A stretch of DNA of 64,000 nt from an uncultured Acetobacteraceae bacterium (GCA_903918195.1 CAIXDS010000330.1:1-64000), one strand, 5' to 3'; shown: positions 30,338 through 40,514, counted from the stretch's first letter. The notes: generated by a model from the letters alone, not told the origin. Translations and numbers: made by a program.

Positions 30338-30679
30338 ATGACAAAATCGGAGCTGATTGCTGATCTATCGGCGGCGAACCCGCATTTGCGCGCGCAGGAT
30401 GTGGAGTTGATCGTCGCCACCGTGTTCAACGAAATCACCGCGGCACTGTCGCGCGGCGAGCGGGTGGAACTGCGCGGCTTCGGCGCGTTCACAGTCAAGC
30501 GACGCGAAGCCCGCACCGGCCGCAATCCGCGCACCGGCGAGGCCGTGCCGGTGGACGAGAAGGCCGTGCCGTTCTTCAAGGCCGGCAAAGAGTTGCGCGA
30601 GCGGGTCAACCGCGGCAAGCGGGACACGCGCAAGCCAACCGAGGCCAAGGGCCGCGCGAGGGCGGGGGTGGCGGCCTGA
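30338..30679 (+). CDS. ihfB: Integration host factor beta subunit
   Basis: 113 residues, HU/IHF family. It starts with [20 protein letters not shown] and has the DNA-binding arm [23 protein letters not shown], matching IhfB. It bends DNA as a heterodimer with IhfA. The C-terminal 20 residues are a basic Lys/Arg/Ala tail longer than in E. coli. The order rpsA-sppA-ihfB-lapA is common in alphaproteobacteria. Confidence 0.93.
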   Translation: MTKSELIADLSAANPHLRAQDVELIVATVFNEITAALSRGERVELRGFGAFTVKRREARTGRNPRTGEAVPVDEKAVPFFKAGKELRERVNRGKRDTRKPTEAKGRARAGVAA

Positions 30680-30728
30680 TGAAAACTGGGTTAGTTTCCG
30701 ATGCGTCCCTTTCCCGAGGTGAAATCCC

Positions 30729-31028
30729 ATGTTGCGCACTGTGATTGCCTTGCCTGTTCTTGTCGTGCTGATCCTGTTCGCGTTGTCCAACCCGCAGTCG
30801 GTCACGCTGGCATTCTGGCCGACCGACTTCACGCTGAAGTCGCCGGTCTCGGCCGCCGTCCTGGCGCCCGCAGCGGTGGCCTTCCTGCTTGGCGCCCTGT
30901 TCGTCTGGTTCCCGGCCCTTGGCGCCCGTCGCCGCGCTCGTCGCTTCGAGCGGGCAACACGCCGGCTGGAAGACCAGGTGAGCTCTCTGAAGAAGAAGAG
31001 CGGCTCCGCGGCGGCGGCGTCGAGGTGA
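30729..31028 (+). CDS. LapA family (DUF1049) membrane protein
   Basis: 99 residues with two transmembrane segments (about 5-22 and 43-66) around the conserved FALSNPQSVTLAFWP, then a charged coiled-coil-like tail (RRARRFERATRRLEDQVSSLKKK). LapA (YciS) assembles with LapB to control LpxC turnover in E. coli; whether that holds here is inferred. The Shine-Dalgarno GAGGTG lies 7 nt before the ATG. Confidence 0.85.
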   Translation: MLRTVIALPVLVVLILFALSNPQSVTLAFWPTDFTLKSPVSAAVLAPAAVAFLLGALFVWFPALGARRRARRFERATRRLEDQVSSLKKKSGSAAAASR

Positions 31029-31214
31029 CATGACGGGCCTGATCGCGGCGTTCAATTCGACCGACGCCGCGCGGGCCATCTGCCGGGCCGAAACGGTCGC
31101 ACCGTATCGCGGTATGTTCGGATTCCGGCTGGAGTACGTTCTGGCGTACGGCGTCGGCAGCCGGGTGGTTGTCGGCGCCGTCTCCTTGCCCCCGCGCACC
31201 GCCGGGCTGGCCGG

Positions 31215-31835
31215 GTGACGCGGGTCAAGATTTGCGGCATCAACGACCCGGCCGCCCGCGATGCTGCCCGCGACGCCGGCGCCGACTGGCTCGGGTTTGT
31301 CTTTTTCCCCGCCTCGCCGCGCGCGGTGACACCCGCTCTGGCGGCCACGCTGACGCATGGCGCTCCCTCGCGGGTCGGCCTGTTCGTGCACCCGACCGAC
31401 GAGGCCATCGCCACCACGCTGGCGACGGTGCGGCTGGACGTGCTGCAAATCTATGATGGCCCCGAGCGCTGTGCCGCCCTGCGCGCCCGCTTCGGCGTTC
31501 CGGTCTGGCGCGCCGTCGGCGTGGCCGAGGCGGCCGACCTGCCGACCGAAGCCGACGGCGTGGACGGCTTCGTCATCGAGGCCAAGCCACCGGAAGGCGC
31601 CACCCGGCCGGGTGGCAATGCGGCAACGTTCGACTGGCCGATCCTGCGTGGCTGGCGTGCCCCCCTGCCCTGGATGCTGGCCGGCGGGCTCACGCCCGGC
31701 AATGTGGCGGAGGCCATCCGGGGCACCGGGGCACCGGGGGTGGATGTTTCTTCCGGGGTCGAGCGGGAACGCGGGAAGAAGGATGCGGGGCTTATCCGGG
31801 CCTTTTTGGCGGCGGTCCGTGGGGCCGGGCAGTGA
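31215..31835 (+). CDS. trpF: Phosphoribosylanthranilate isomerase
   Basis: 206-residue TIM barrel for tryptophan synthesis. VKICGIND at the start, WLGFVFFPASPR, and MLAGGLTPGNVAEAI are the family motifs; the catalytic Cys is in KICGI and the Asp in GVDVSSGVE. GTG start at 31215. The stop codon is the first codon of repeat D. trpB and trpA are not in the window. Confidence 0.93.
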   Translation: MTRVKICGINDPAARDAARDAGADWLGFVFFPASPRAVTPALAATLTHGAPSRVGLFVHPTDEAIATTLATVRLDVLQIYDGPERCAALRARFGVPVWRAVGVAEAADLPTEADGVDGFVIEAKPPEGATRPGGNAATFDWPILRGWRAPLPWMLAGGLTPGNVAEAIRGTGAPGVDVSSGVERERGKKDAGLIRAFLAAVRGAGQ

Positions 31836-31905
31836 AAGAAAAGGCCAGGGGCTCTGCCCCTGGACCCCGCTAAGGGCGGAGCCCTTAGAACCCTTTCCTT
31901 ATCCT
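31833..31905 (+). repeat. Dispersed two-hairpin repeat, unit D
   Basis: Single plus-oriented unit beginning on the trp[24 protein letters not shown]. Hairpin 1 is intact. Hairpin 2 is shortened to CTAAGGGC GGA GCCCTTAG, with compensatory changes that keep it paired. Confidence 0.88.
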
Positions 31906-31997
31906 TCCTCTCGCCGCTGGGGCTGCTATCATTCGGATCGTTCCGATCCGATTCGGCGCAACTCGCTCAATGACATCATCCTGGTGATAATCGGCCG

Positions 31998-32504
31998 ATG
32001 AGCATCCGACCCGCCACGGCGGACGACGCCGCCGCCATCGCCACCGTGCACGTGCAAGCCTGGCGCGAGAGCTATCCCGGCCTGGTGCCCGACGCCGTGC
32101 TGGCGGCGCTCGACCCATGCCGCCGCACCGAGATGTGGCGCGCCGCCATTCCGCGCGGCGGCGTGTTCGTCGCCGCCGAGGACGCCGATCTTGTCGGCTT
32201 CGTCGCCTGGGGCCCGCAAAGCGACGCCACCCTGTCCTTCGCGGCCGAGGTTTCCGCCCTCTACGTCCTGCGCCGGGCGCAGTGGCGCGGTCATGGCCGC
32301 GCGCTGATGCGGGCCGCCGCGGCGGAGATGCAGAAGGCCGGTTTCGGGTCCGCCGGGCTGTGGGTGCTGGACGGTAATGCGCCGGCCCGCCGCTTCTACG
32401 AAACGCTGGGCGGCCGTGCCTGCGCCACCCGCCAGGACGAGCGCGAAGGCTGGACCGCCCACGAAACCGCCTACGGCTGGGACACCTTGGATTCGCTCAC
32501 TTAA
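31998..32504 (+). CDS. GNAT-family N-acetyltransferase
   Basis: 168 residues. GNAT fold features: IRPATADDAAAIATVHVQAW at the start, LYVLRRAQWRGHGRALM as the acetyl-CoA loop (Q/RxxGxG/A), then WVLDGNAPARRFYETLGG. The acceptor substrate is unknown. Isolated between repeats D and E, so it was probably transcribed alone. Confidence 0.85.
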   Translation: MSIRPATADDAAAIATVHVQAWRESYPGLVPDAVLAALDPCRRTEMWRAAIPRGGVFVAAEDADLVGFVAWGPQSDATLSFAAEVSALYVLRRAQWRGHGRALMRAAAAEMQKAGFGSAGLWVLDGNAPARRFYETLGGRACATRQDEREGWTAHETAYGWDTLDSLT

Positions 32505-32594
32505 AGTGAATGGGTTCTAAGGGCTCAGCCCGTCGCGCCAAGGCGCGCTGCGCGCAGGGCGAGGTCCAGGGGCAGAGCCCCTGGCCTTCCTTCA
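32503..32594 (-). repeat. Dispersed two-hairpin repeat, variant unit E
   Basis: Minus-oriented unit starting on the hslO stop codon (32594-32592). Hairpin 1 (CCAGGGGC/GCCCCTGG) is intact. Hairpin 2 is enlarged by an insert containing GCGCCAAGGCGCGCTGCGCG. The distal end reaches the stop codon of the convergent acetyltransferase gene. Confidence 0.88.
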
Positions 32595-33551
32595 CTCTTT
32601 GTCCGCCCGCCCCCCCACATCGCCGCGCGAAAACCGAAAATCGAAATTACAGAACTCGCACGTCATCACGATGTCCCCGTCCACCGCCATGTGGTCGAGG
32701 TCGTCGGTGTCGAACCCTTCCAGGATGCCTGACAGGCGCTGGCGCGAGCAGCGGCAGCCGTAGGCCAGGGCGCGCGGCCGGTCGGCGGCCACGCCCTCGC
32801 TGTGGAACAGGTTGAACAGCAGCCGGTCGGCTGCCAGCCCGTCATCCAGCAATTCGGCGTCGGTCACGGTGGCGGCAAGCAGGGTGGCGGTGCGCCAGCT
32901 TTCTTCCTGCGCCGCCGCGTCAAGGTCAGGATCGATCCCGCCGCTGCCGGCGATCTTTTCCAGCACCAGGGCGGCGGCGCGCCAGCCGGCGGGCGTGCGG
33001 GCGCAGGCCAGGCGCAGCCAGACCTGGAGTTGTTCGCTGGTGGCGAAATAGTGCAGCGCCATGTCGGCCAGGGTGTCGCCGGTGATGCTGACGATGCCCT
33101 GCTGGCGCTCCATGTCCGGACCCTGGTCCACGGTGAAGGCGAGGTAACCCTGGCCGAGCAGCCGCGCGGCTGAGGGGTCGGGGTTCTCGGCGAGCGTCTC
33201 GGCGAGGCGTTCCGGTTCGGCGCGGGCGTAGCCGCGCAGGGCGCCGTCATGGGTGCAGTCGGCCAGCAGCATGCCGACCGGCCCGTCGCCTTTGGCCTGC
33301 AGGCTGAAGCTGCCGCGAAACTTCAAAGCCGAGGCGAGTGCCGCGGCGAGCGCGAGCGCCTGGCCTTGCAGGGCGGTCAGGACGGCGTGGTTGTCATGGC
33401 GGGTCAGCAGCGCGTCGGCGAGCGGCCCCAGCCGCACCAGCCGCCCGCGCACCGGCCGGCGCGGCAGGTAGAAGGGTGTGACGCCGCGCGGCACGACAAG
33501 GTCGGGCACGTCGGGGCGTCCGGAGTCGAGGAAGGCGGGGGTGTCGGACAT
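32592..33551 (-). CDS. hslO: Redox-regulated chaperone Hsp33
   Basis: 319 residues. The C-terminal redox switch has the zinc cysteines CRC (YGCRCSRQR) and CEFC, spaced as in Hsp33. The N-terminal domain includes KFRGSFSLQAKGDGPVGMLLADC and YLAFTVDQG. It is activated by oxidation to hold unfolding proteins. The stop codon is the first codon of repeat E. A short Arg/Gly-rich tail follows the zinc site. Confidence 0.93.
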   Translation of the reverse strand: MSDTPAFLDSGRPDVPDLVVPRGVTPFYLPRRPVRGRLVRLGPLADALLTRHDNHAVLTALQGQALALAAALASALKFRGSFSLQAKGDGPVGMLLADCTHDGALRGYARAEPERLAETLAENPDPSAARLLGQGYLAFTVDQGPDMERQQGIVSITGDTLADMALHYFATSEQLQVWLRLACARTPAGWRAAALVLEKIAGSGGIDPDLDAAAQEESWRTATLLAATVTDAELLDDGLAADRLLFNLFHSEGVAADRPRALAYGCRCSRQRLSGILEGFDTDDLDHMAVDGDIVMTCEFCNFDFRFSRGDVGGRADKE

Positions 33552-33641
33552 GCGGCGGAAGATAGGGAATCAGGGCCGATCCCGCCACACCGGCGCGGCG
33601 GGGGGCCTTCCGCGCGCCCGGCAAAGCGCTACAATACCGCA

Positions 33642-34118
33642 ATGACCGCGACCGATTGGCACCTGCGCCCGCTGCGTTCCGACGACCACGAGCCCGCCGC
33701 CGCCCTGATCCGCAGCGCCTTCGGCGCCCTGAGCGTGGCTGCCGATCCGCCCCCCTCCGCCCTGCGCGAAACCGCGGCCGGCATCGCCGCCATGGATGGC
33801 GGGGCGGTCGCCGTGGCGGCGGACGGCACGCTGGCCGGTGTGGTGCTGTGGGCCGAGCGCGATGGCGGCCTTTATGTCGGCCGCCTCGCCGTCGCGCCGT
33901 CCTGGCGCCGGTGCGGCATCGCCCGTGCCCTCGTCGCCGCCGCCGAGGCGGAGGCCCGCGGGCGCCGCCTGCCCCGGGTGCATCTCGGCACCAGGCTGGT
34001 GCTGGCCGGCAACCGCCGCCTGTTCGCCGCCTGCGGGTTCGTCGAGACCGGACAGCGCGCCGCGCATGCCGGCTACGACCACCCGACCGTCGTGGACATG
34101 GAGAAACGGCTCGCCTGA
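33642..34118 (+). CDS. GNAT-family N-acetyltransferase
   Basis: 158 residues: HLRPLRSDDHEPAAALIRSAF, then YVGRLAVAPSWRRCGIARALV (acetyl-CoA loop) and RRLFAACGFVETGQ. Substrate unknown. Divergent from hslO with 90 bp between. ATG 33642 fits the domain start; the longer open frame reaching back into hslO is a shadow. Confidence 0.83.
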   Translation: MTATDWHLRPLRSDDHEPAAALIRSAFGALSVAADPPPSALRETAAGIAAMDGGAVAVAADGTLAGVVLWAERDGGLYVGRLAVAPSWRRCGIARALVAAAEAEARGRRLPRVHLGTRLVLAGNRRLFAACGFVETGQRAAHAGYDHPTVVDMEKRLA

Positions 34119-34254
34119 GGGTTGGTCAATGAATGCCAGCGGCGCTCCGGCCGCACCGGAAAAGCTCGATGATATCAGCGGGCGTTCATTCCCAGCTTCG
34201 ATTGCTTGAGACGCCCTGAGCCCAGCCAGGCAGCACCTTCCCCCTGTGTCGAGG

Positions 34255-35301
34255 TCACCGCCGCAGCCGCCGTCCGAGTGCGCGCAGCGGTTTGGTTAGC
34301 CGCCAGGAAGTCGAGTTGTACACAGCTTCAAGTTCTGCGCGCAGATGTTCCTCGGCATCGGTTGACAAGGGGGCGGATGGCCCGTCGGACACCGAAGGTA
34401 GTGGTTGGGCCTCAGTCGCCAGCTCGGCCGGCGTGGTCGCCGCCCCGATCCGTTTCGCCTCCCACACGGCGGCCCATTCAAGGCCCTGCAGCGCGTGGCG
34501 CGTGACGGACCACCCGGTGCGCGCCAATGCCTCGCGAAAATAGGATTCCTGGTAGCCGAGTTCCATCCAGCCTTGGGAACGGATCGCCCACAGCGACTCG
34601 CCGTCCATGCGCAACCCCCAGGGCAGCGGGAAGTCCGGCAGAATCGGCTCTGCGGCAAAATAGATGCGGCCGTCCGGCTTTATGGCGCTGCACAACGCCC
34701 GGAGTAGGCGCATGTGGTCGGAGCAGTGATGGAAGCATTCGAAGAAAACGGCTGCGTCGAATGGTTCCATCACTGTTTCCGCCCACATGAAATCGCCATG
34801 AATGACGGTCAGACTTATATCATGGCGCCTGGCGCGCAGGCGCAGCAATTCACAAAAATTCTCCTCGATGTCCACCGCTGTGACATCCAGTCCGGTCATT
34901 GCCATCGCCAGGGTGGTGTTCCCCCAGCCTGGCCCGAACTCAACAACCCGCGCTCCCGCCGGAAGGTCGAGCGAGTGCAGCAGGAAACCCATGCCCATGG
35001 TGAAATAGCCGGCCGTTCGGCAACTATTCGTATAGAACGGGAACGGCCGCCGGTCCGCGGCAGCCACGTCGAACGCCGACGCTTCGTTCTGCGGCGCGTA
35101 ATTCCGACCCGATATGCGCCGGTAGGCCGCCATCTGGAACTCGTGATACTCGCTGCTGAACGGGTCGGCGGGGACCTCAGTGGGGAAATCCATCCGGAAC
35201 GTGGTGAAAACCTGCCGCAACGCGTCGTCCGAGATCTGCCCCGCAGCATCGCACTCGGCGAGCTTGGCATCCAACGCATCCAGAGTCGAAATGATCTGCA
35301 T
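34255..35301 (-). CDS. SAM-dependent methyltransferase with glycosyltransferase-type C-terminal tail
   Basis: 348 residues. The methyltransferase core has VVEFGPGWGNTTLAMA (SAM loop), VTAVDIEENF, and AAVFFECFHHCSD. The C-terminus ends YNSTSWRLTKPLRALGRRL, a motif usually seen at the end of rhamnan or O-antigen glycosyltransferases and related polysaccharide enzymes, so a role in surface glycan modification is inferred. Its upstream region is strikingly AT-rich, and no polysaccharide genes are adjacent. Possibly acquired horizontally. Confidence 0.78.
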   Translation of the reverse strand: MQIISTLDALDAKLAECDAAGQISDDALRQVFTTFRMDFPTEVPADPFSSEYHEFQMAAYRRISGRNYAPQNEASAFDVAAADRRPFPFYTNSCRTAGYFTMGMGFLLHSLDLPAGARVVEFGPGWGNTTLAMAMTGLDVTAVDIEENFCELLRLRARRHDISLTVIHGDFMWAETVMEPFDAAVFFECFHHCSDHMRLLRALCSAIKPDGRIYFAAEPILPDFPLPWGLRMDGESLWAIRSQGWMELGYQESYFREALARTGWSVTRHALQGLEWAAVWEAKRIGAATTPAELATEAQPLPSVSDGPSAPLSTDAEEHLRAELEAVYNSTSWRLTKPLRALGRRLRR

Positions 35302-35818
35302 CGGGTACCTCGCATGGTTAAGGCCAACGGCCCAAATTATCTGTCAGATCCAGTTAGGACGCCAGGTTTTACTTTTTATATTCCTTTTTAGACATAGTTA
35401 TAGGAAATTTGCCCTTGGCATTTCGTTTTTGTAGCTGCTTGGGGAGGTTGTTCCGTAACATATTTTAGGGTACAGAAGTACAATTTGCGGTCACATTCGA
35501 GTGATGCTGTATTTCAAGACAAATCGCCGTCAGCGTCGTTGCACACAAAAATTTAAATTTTTCAATGTACTGCATGGCATACCACCGAACAGCCTTAGCA
35601 CTACAAGGCGCGTCAAAATCCATATTAGCAGGCAATTTCAGGGAGTTGCGCGCGCAAATTGTAAAACTCAGGCCGGCACCCGATGCCGGAGCCATGTTTC
35701 CGGTGACTGACCGAAGCGAAGCTGGCGATCCGTTCCATGCTGTGCCGCGCATCATTCCGCGCCCGTGACCGGCCGTCGGGCTTTCAGATTACGGCAGCGC
35801 GGTCGGGCATCGGACCTG
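35302..35818. other. AT-rich intergenic island
   Basis: 517 bp with no convincing gene between the methyltransferase and argF. About 35330-35690 is clearly AT-richer than anything else in the window, with runs such as TTTTTATATTCCTTTTTAG and a perfect 16-bp palindrome AAAAATTTAAATTTTT at 35547-35562. Its 5' side could hold the methyltransferase promoter (TATAAA on the minus strand near 35379-35374). A short open frame at 35465-35755 (minus) resembles nothing and is not called. No transposase or tRNA is seen. Confidence 0.6.
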
Positions 35819-36790
35819 CTAACGGGCCGCCCCGAGCGCCCAGGCCAGCACGCCCTTCTGCGCGTGCAGCCGGTTTTCCGCCTCGTCGAACACCACGCTC
35901 TGCGGGCCGTCGATGACCTCCGCGGTCACTTCCTCGCCGCGATGCGCCGGCAGGCAGTGCATGAAGATCGCATCCGGCGCGGCCTGTTTCATCAGCGCCG
36001 AGGTGACCCGGTACGGCGCCAGCAGGTTGTGCCGGCTGGTGTGCGGGTCGTCCGACATGCTCACCCAGGTATCGGTAACCACGCAGCGCGCGCCGGCCAC
36101 CGCCGCCGCGGGATCGTCGGTGAGTTCCACCTTCGCCCCTTGCGCCCGCGCCCAGGCGATCAACCCGGCCGGCGGGCGCAGGCTGTCCGGGGTCGCCAGC
36201 CGCAGCGTGAAGCCGAAGCGCGCCGCCGCCTCGATCCAGCTGCGCGCCACGTTGTTGCCGTCGCCGCACCAGGCCACCACCTGGCCGGCGATCGGGCCGC
36301 GATGCTCCTCGAAGGTCAGCACGTCGGCCATCAACTGGCAGGGGTGCGAATCGGCGGTCAGGCCGTTGATCACCGGCACGCTGGCGTGCGCCGCCATTTC
36401 CCGCAGCTTCTCGTGCGCGTCGGTGCGCATCATGATCGCATCGACGTAGCGCGACAGCACAAGCGCCGTGTCGGCGATGGTCTCGCCGCGGCCGAGCTGC
36501 ATTTCCTTGCCGGTCAGCATGATGACGTCGCCGCCGAGCTGGCGCATCGCCACCTCGAAGCTGACCCGGGTGCGGGTGCTCGGTTTCTCGAAGATCATCG
36601 CCAGGGTGCGGCCGGCGAGCGGGCGGGAGGTCACGCCGCTTGCCACCTTGAACCCGGCCGCCACGTCCAGCATTTGCCGCAGCGTGCCGATATCGTGGTC
36701 GCGCAGGTCGAGGAAGTGGCGGGGGGAAGCGGTGGGCGCCGCACCTTTGCCGTCCGTCGCCGCCGCGCGGCGGCGTGCCGCCGTGCTCAT
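35819..36790 (-). CDS. argF: Ornithine carbamoyltransferase
   Basis: 323 residues. It carbamoylates ornithine to citrulline in arginine synthesis. Carbamoyl phosphate binding is [15 protein letters not shown] and the ornithine site [15 protein letters not shown] 36790 overlaps the argD stop by 4 nt, so argD-argF are cotranslated. The N-terminal 20 residues are a basic Ala-rich extension before HFLDLRD. Confidence 0.95.
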   Translation of the reverse strand: MSTAARRRAAATDGKGAAPTASPRHFLDLRDHDIGTLRQMLDVAAGFKVASGVTSRPLAGRTLAMIFEKPSTRTRVSFEVAMRQLGGDVIMLTGKEMQLGRGETIADTALVLSRYVDAIMMRTDAHEKLREMAAHASVPVINGLTADSHPCQLMADVLTFEEHRGPIAGQVVAWCGDGNNVARSWIEAAARFGFTLRLATPDSLRPPAGLIAWARAQGAKVELTDDPAAAVAGARCVVTDTWVSMSDDPHTSRHNLLAPYRVTSALMKQAAPDAIFMHCLPAHRGEEVTAEVIDGPQSVVFDEAENRLHAQKGVLAWALGAAR

Positions 36791-37983
36791 TGGGCCGCAT
36801 CCTTGCCGGCGGAGGGCAGACAGCGTGCCGCCCCGCGGTACATCCGCGCCATCGCCTCGGCGATGTCGGCGTCGGTGATCACCAGCGGCGGCACCAGGCG
36901 CACCACGTTCTCGCCCGCGGTCACGCTCAGCAGCCCTTCGGCGATGAAGGCCGCCTGGACGTCGCCGGCCGGCACCGCGCATTTGAGGCCCCGGATCAGG
37001 CCAATGCCGCGCGCTTCCTCAAATACGGCGGGAAAATCCGCCACCAGATCCGCCAGTGCCGCCGCGAGCACCTCGCCCTTGCGCACCACCTCGTCGAGGA
37101 AGCCGGGCGCGAGCAGGATGTCGAGCACGGCGTTGGCGGCGGTGCAGGCCAGCGGGTTGCCGCCGAACGTGGTGCCGTGGGTGCCCGCCACCAGGTATTT
37201 CGCCATATGCTCGCGGGCCAGGATGGCACCGATCGGGAAGCCGCCGCCGAGCCCCTTGGCCGTGGTGACGACGTCCGGCACGATGCCGGCCCATTCGAAG
37301 GCGAACAGCTTGCCGGTGCGCCCCATGCCGCACTGGACCTCGTCGAGGCCGAGGGCCAGGCCGAACTCGTCGCAGGTGCCGCGCAGGCCGCGCAGGAAGT
37401 CGATGCTGCCGCGACGGATGCCGCCCTCGCCCTGCACCGCCTCGACCATGATGCCCGCGGTGTGCGGCCCGATCGCGTCGCGCACGGCGTTGAGGTTGTT
37501 GAACGGCACCTGGTCGAAGCCGTCCACCCGGGGGCCGAACCCCTTCAGATATTTCTCGTTGCCGGTGGCGGCCAGCATGCCGAGGGTGCGGCCGTGGAAG
37601 GCGCCCTCGAAGGTGATCATCCGGTAGCGGTCGGGGTGGCCGGTTTCATAAGCGGCGCGGCGGATCATCTTCACCATGCCCTCGTTCGCTTCCGCGCCCG
37701 AGTTGCAGAAGAACACGCTGTCGGCGAAGGTCGCGTCCACCAGCCGCTGCGCCAGAAGCTCGGCCTGGGGGATGCGGTACAGATTCGAAACGTGCATCAC
37801 CTTGTGCACCTGGGCGGCGATCGCGTCGGCCAGATGCTTGTTGGCGTGGCCGACGCTGGCGGTGGCAATGCCGCTGCCGAAATCGAGGAATCGTCGCCCG
37901 TCGGCCGTATACAGCCAGGCGCCCTCGCCCCGCTCGAAGGCGAGATCGGCGCGGTTGTATGTCGGCATCAGGGCGGGGATCAT
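36787..37983 (-). CDS. argD: Acetylornithine aminotransferase
   Basis: 398-residue class III PLP aminotransferase: [33 protein letters not shown] and the PLP lysine in [14 protein letters not shown]. It makes N-acetylornithine, and possibly also serves in lysine synthesis as DapC. ATG 37983 gives the standard N-terminus [14 protein letters not shown]. The open frame continues upstream into the MscS gene on the same strand but in another frame; that part is a shadow. Confidence 0.94.
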   Translation of the reverse strand: MIPALMPTYNRADLAFERGEGAWLYTADGRRFLDFGSGIATASVGHANKHLADAIAAQVHKVMHVSNLYRIPQAELLAQRLVDATFADSVFFCNSGAEANEGMVKMIRRAAYETGHPDRYRMITFEGAFHGRTLGMLAATGNEKYLKGFGPRVDGFDQVPFNNLNAVRDAIGPHTAGIMVEAVQGEGGIRRGSIDFLRGLRGTCDEFGLALGLDEVQCGMGRTGKLFAFEWAGIVPDVVTTAKGLGGGFPIGAILAREHMAKYLVAGTHGTTFGGNPLACTAANAVLDILLAPGFLDEVVRKGEVLAAALADLVADFPAVFEEARGIGLIRGLKCAVPAGDVQAAFIAEGLLSVTAGENVVRLVPPLVITDADIAEAMARMYRGAARCLPSAGKDAAQ

Positions 37984-38138
37984 ATCCTCGGCAGTCCTTG
38001 GCCTTTTCCGCGGGTTGCACCGCCGTCGCGCCCGGGCGCGCGCGGTTTGCGGAAGAGCGAGAGAATGAGCCGGGCCGGACGGCGAAGTCAAACCCGCACG
38101 AGCGAAGCAGTGCCAGACAGCAAAATCCGTGCGGCCCT

Positions 38139-40514
38139 TCACGCGTGATCGCCGACGCCTTGCGGCACCGGCGACGGCGTCGGCGGCAGCTCCGGCGGCG
38201 GCACGCCCAGCACCCGATGGCTGGTCCAGGGGCTCTCGACCGCCAGTTCGTCGAAGCGCGCCTTGATGCGGCGGTTGAGCTCCCGCGCCACCGCCCAGCG
38301 CTGCGCTGGCACCGTCTTGGTACGGGTGCGCAATACCAGCGCGGTGTCGAGGAACTTCTCCACCCCCATCACATCGAGATCGTCGCGGATGGCGATTTCC
38401 CAGCGCGGTTCCTGCCGCATCTCGCGGGCCGCCGCGCGCACGAGGTCGGCGATGCGGTCGGGGTCCTCGGTCAGGCTGATGCTGACATCGACCACCGCGT
38501 AGCCGAAATCGCGCGTCTGGTTGGTGACGGTGGTGACCGCGCTGAACGGCACGATATGCACCGAGCCGTCCAGCGCGCGCAACCGGATGGTGCGGATCGA
38601 CAGCGCTTCCACCGTGCCGGACATGCCGCCGAGGCTGACCACGTCGCCCACCTGCATGGCGTTCTCCAGCAGCAGGAACAGGCCGGTGATGATGTCCTGC
38701 ACCAGTTTCTGCGAGCCGAAGCCGATCGCCAGGCCGACCACGCCAGCGCCGGCCAGCAGGGGGGCGATGTTCAGGCCGATCTCGCTGAGCACCATGAGCC
38801 CGGCGATGGTGCAGATGGTGACCAGCAGGGTGGTGCGCAGCATCGGCAGCAGGGTGCGCAGCCGTGCCGAACGGGCGGCCTGGGCCTCGCGCGTCAGCCG
38901 CGCCAGATGCAGGTGGATGGCGATATTGGTCGCCTCCCACACCGCCAGCGCCACCGCCAGCGTGGCGGCGACGCCGCCGAGCACGCTGGCGATCCGCCCG
39001 CCCAGCGCGCCGCCGGTGAACCAGGAGAGGGCGTTGAACCCCCAGGCCTGCAACAACGCCACCATCGCGACCGTGGTGATGACGGCGGTGAGCAGCGTGC
39101 GGACGACCGGCTGGTAGCCGCGCGCGCGCGCCTCCAGCCCCGGGTGGCGCGTCGCGGTTTCCGGTGAGATGCGCACGGCGCGGTCGAGCGCGCTCTCGGC
39201 GATGATGGACAGCAGCCGCGCCAGCACGACGATCACCATGGTCGCCACCACCCCGCGCACCAGCCGGGTGAACCCGTTCGGCAGCTCGAAGGCCCAGACC
39301 ATCCACACCGCGCCCAGGTAAAAGATGGCGGCGATATGCCAACTCGCGGCGCCCCGGTCGCGCAGTTTCGCCAGGATGCCGGTGTGGCCGTCGGGGGCAC
39401 GAAGGCTGGCGGCCACCGGGGCGCGAATCTGCAGCACGATGGTGATCAGGCAGGCCAGCACAAGCATTGAAAGCAGCTTGATCAGGGCGTCGTGGGCGAT
39501 GTGATAAAGGCCGAACAGCCGGCCGGTCTCGGCGATTGTGGTGCCCACTGCCACCAGCACGGCGAGCCGGCGGGTCCAGGACAGCACATAGGCGGCGCGC
39601 CGCTCCGACAGCGGCACCAGCCGCAGCCGCGGGGTGCCGGGACTTGCCAGCAGGCGCATGATGGCAATGGCCAGATAGCAGGCGCCCATCGCCTGCAGCA
39701 CGCCGACGATGACCAGCCGCGTGGTGTAGCTGTCGGCCAGCCGCGTTTGGGCCATGACGTAGCCGACCGCCAGCAGCGCCAGCACCGGCAGGAGATCGAG
39801 CAGGAAGCGGCCGAGCGCATAGGGCAGCCGGCGCAGCAGCAGCAGCGCCGGCAGCTTGCGGCGGAGCTTCTCGGTCTGGCCGGCCTCGGCTTCCGCCAGC
39901 CCGTCGGCTTCGGGCGGTGGCTCGGCCGGTGGGCCGCCCGGCGCGGCGCGTTCCAGCGCGCGCACCGGCCGACGCAGCGCGGTGCGGGTCGCCAGCTCGA
40001 CGGCCAGCCCGGTGGCGAGCACCAGCAGCAGCCGCCAGCCGGTATTGAGCAATTGCTGCTGGCGGTCGGGGCTGGTGGCCAACTGGACCAGCCAGTTGCC
40101 GAGGGTGCGAAAATCGGCGACCCCTTCGGCAGTGGTCAGGATATCGTCCGTCAGGTGCGACAGGCGCTCGGAAGCGCTGGTGAGCACCTCCGCGGTGACG
40201 CTGTCCGGGTCGAGCGGAATGGGGAGGGGTTTTTCCTCGGGCGGCGCTATCAGGCCGGCCGGGGCGGCGGCAACGGGCTCGGCCGCGGCGGGGCTTTCCG
40301 GCGGGGCGACGCGGGCGGCTGGCTGATCGGGGGTGGCGCGGACGATCGCGTCCAGCACGGTGATCAGCTGGGTGCGTTTGGCGTCGTCGCGCAGCACGTC
40401 GAGCGCGGTTTGCGCCTGGGCGCGGCTGGGCAGCGCCTGGGCAGCGGCGGGGACTGCATCCAGGCCGGGGCTGAGCATGAGGGCAAGCAACAGGACAGGC
40501 AGGAAGCGGGTCAT
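38139..40514 (-). CDS. Large MscS-family mechanosensitive channel
   Basis: 791 residues. Signal peptide, Pro/Ala-rich periplasmic region (about 20-190), then roughly ten membrane helices and the MscS pore and beta domain (GLAIGFGSQKLVQDIITGLF, then NAMQVGDVVSLGG and GTVEALSIRTIRLR). The C-terminal tail is Pro-rich. It would release solutes on hypo-osmotic shock. ATG 40514 is used; a TTG at 40535 extends the frame but lacks support. Confidence 0.88.
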   Translation of the reverse strand: MTRFLPVLLLALMLSPGLDAVPAAAQALPSRAQAQTALDVLRDDAKRTQLITVLDAIVRATPDQPAARVAPPESPAAAEPVAAAPAGLIAPPEEKPLPIPLDPDSVTAEVLTSASERLSHLTDDILTTAEGVADFRTLGNWLVQLATSPDRQQQLLNTGWRLLLVLATGLAVELATRTALRRPVRALERAAPGGPPAEPPPEADGLAEAEAGQTEKLRRKLPALLLLRRLPYALGRFLLDLLPVLALLAVGYVMAQTRLADSYTTRLVIVGVLQAMGACYLAIAIMRLLASPGTPRLRLVPLSERRAAYVLSWTRRLAVLVAVGTTIAETGRLFGLYHIAHDALIKLLSMLVLACLITIVLQIRAPVAASLRAPDGHTGILAKLRDRGAASWHIAAIFYLGAVWMVWAFELPNGFTRLVRGVVATMVIVVLARLLSIIAESALDRAVRISPETATRHPGLEARARGYQPVVRTLLTAVITTVAMVALLQAWGFNALSWFTGGALGGRIASVLGGVAATLAVALAVWEATNIAIHLHLARLTREAQAARSARLRTLLPMLRTTLLVTICTIAGLMVLSEIGLNIAPLLAGAGVVGLAIGFGSQKLVQDIITGLFLLLENAMQVGDVVSLGGMSGTVEALSIRTIRLRALDGSVHIVPFSAVTTVTNQTRDFGYAVVDVSISLTEDPDRIADLVRAAAREMRQEPRWEIAIRDDLDVMGVEKFLDTALVLRTRTKTVPAQRWAVARELNRRIKARFDELAVESPWTSHRVLGVPPPELPPTPSPVPQGVGDHA

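Noticed and set aside
31030-31218. A 62-codon frame between lapA and trpF
   Set aside because: No ribosome-binding site, no domain, and overlap with the trpF start; treated as noncoding.
35465-35755. A 96-codon minus-strand frame in the AT-rich island
   Set aside because: No family features and no ribosome-binding site; open by virtue of composition.
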